Assembly: GCA_028281425.1 (NCBI GenBank)
Contig: JANQJX010000201.1
Span: forward strand, 1-7,528
Length of the DNA stretch: 7,528 bases
Direction: 5' to 3'
Origin: Simkania sp.
GTDB lineage: Bacteria; Chlamydiota; Chlamydiia; Chlamydiales; Simkaniaceae
Shown here one piece after another: positions 7,405 through 7,528 of the stretch (positions are counted from its first letter, which is position 1; the number at the start of each line of letters is the position of its first letter). The position numbers and the translations under genes were made by a program. Below the pieces are notes generated by a model. The model had not been told where the DNA came from, ran no database searches, and saw only the letters and a program-made list of their open reading frames with translations.

Positions 7405-7528
7405 TTGAAAGATTTTTTGGAAGAAAAAAGTGAAATCGATGCTCTTATAGCACAAGAATTTGGAGGCGATAGGATCATTGAGACCTTGATGAAACAAACT
7501 CGCCTTGGTCATCTTTGTATCCAAGGAG
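7405..7528 (+). CDS. recD: Probable RecBCD subunit RecD, N-terminus only (3' end outside window)
   Basis: Forty-one codons are visible before the window ends. RecD is the 5'-to-3' helicase of the complex. The visible part matches the layout of the RecD N-terminal domain. KSEIDALIAQEF lines up with E. coli RPLDVQFALTV, and TLMKQTRLGHLCI lines up with LLSHDAGEGHVCL; the GH.C motif falls at residues 35-38 here. No helicase motif is reached, so the call rests on this short match and on position after recC-recB. I take TTG 7405 as start because TAG at 7378-7380 closes the frame upstream and no ATG lies between that stop and the conserved part. Only a weak GAGA (7395-7398) precedes it. An in-frame ATG at 7354 lies before the TAG, so the gene could instead be disrupted at its 5' end. 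Confidence 0.6.
   Translation, partial: MKDFLEEKSEIDALIAQEFGGDRIIETLMKQTRLGHLCIQG

Noticed and set aside
7287..7478. 63-codon frame on the minus strand opposite the small gene's end and the recD start
   Set aside because: There is no ribosome binding site, and the plus-strand frames are better supported.

Overview
The window is AT-rich and reads almost entirely on the + strand. It holds a RecBCD-type recombination locus: a complete recC, a complete recB, a short gene for a putative two-helix membrane protein, and the first codons of what is probably recD, cut by the window edge. RecC and RecB are recognised from long collinear matches to the E. coli families recalled from memory; no search was run. 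Both proteins are lysine-rich and somewhat shorter than the E. coli subunits. That, the AT-richness and an inclusion-membrane-like small protein suggest an environmental member of the Chlamydiota (Parachlamydia/Simkania-like). This assignment is inference, held at about 0.6.

Layout: positions 1-264 are an open frame entering from upstream, probably the 3' end of an unrecognised gene. Positions 265-532 appear non-coding and carry several inverted repeats. recC (533-3628) is followed three bases later by recB (3632-6784), so the two are almost certainly co-transcribed and translationally coupled. Positions 6785-6917 form a gap with a long imperfect hairpin and, at its end, a strong ribosome binding site. 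A protein of about 142 residues with two hydrophobic segments follows (6921-7349). After a 55-base gap containing an in-frame stop, a reading frame resembling the RecD N-terminus starts near 7405 and runs off the window.

RecB supplies the 3'-to-5' helicase and the nuclease, RecC the scaffold and Chi-scanning tunnel, and RecD the 5'-to-3' helicase. Together they would process double-strand ends for RecA-dependent repair. All helicase motifs and the nuclease core of RecB are intact, so the enzyme looks functional. The most notable points are the Inc-like gene inserted between recB and recD, replacement of the residues that read Chi in E. coli RecC, and the odd start region of recD. I see no tRNA, rRNA, CRISPR array, insertion sequence or phage gene.
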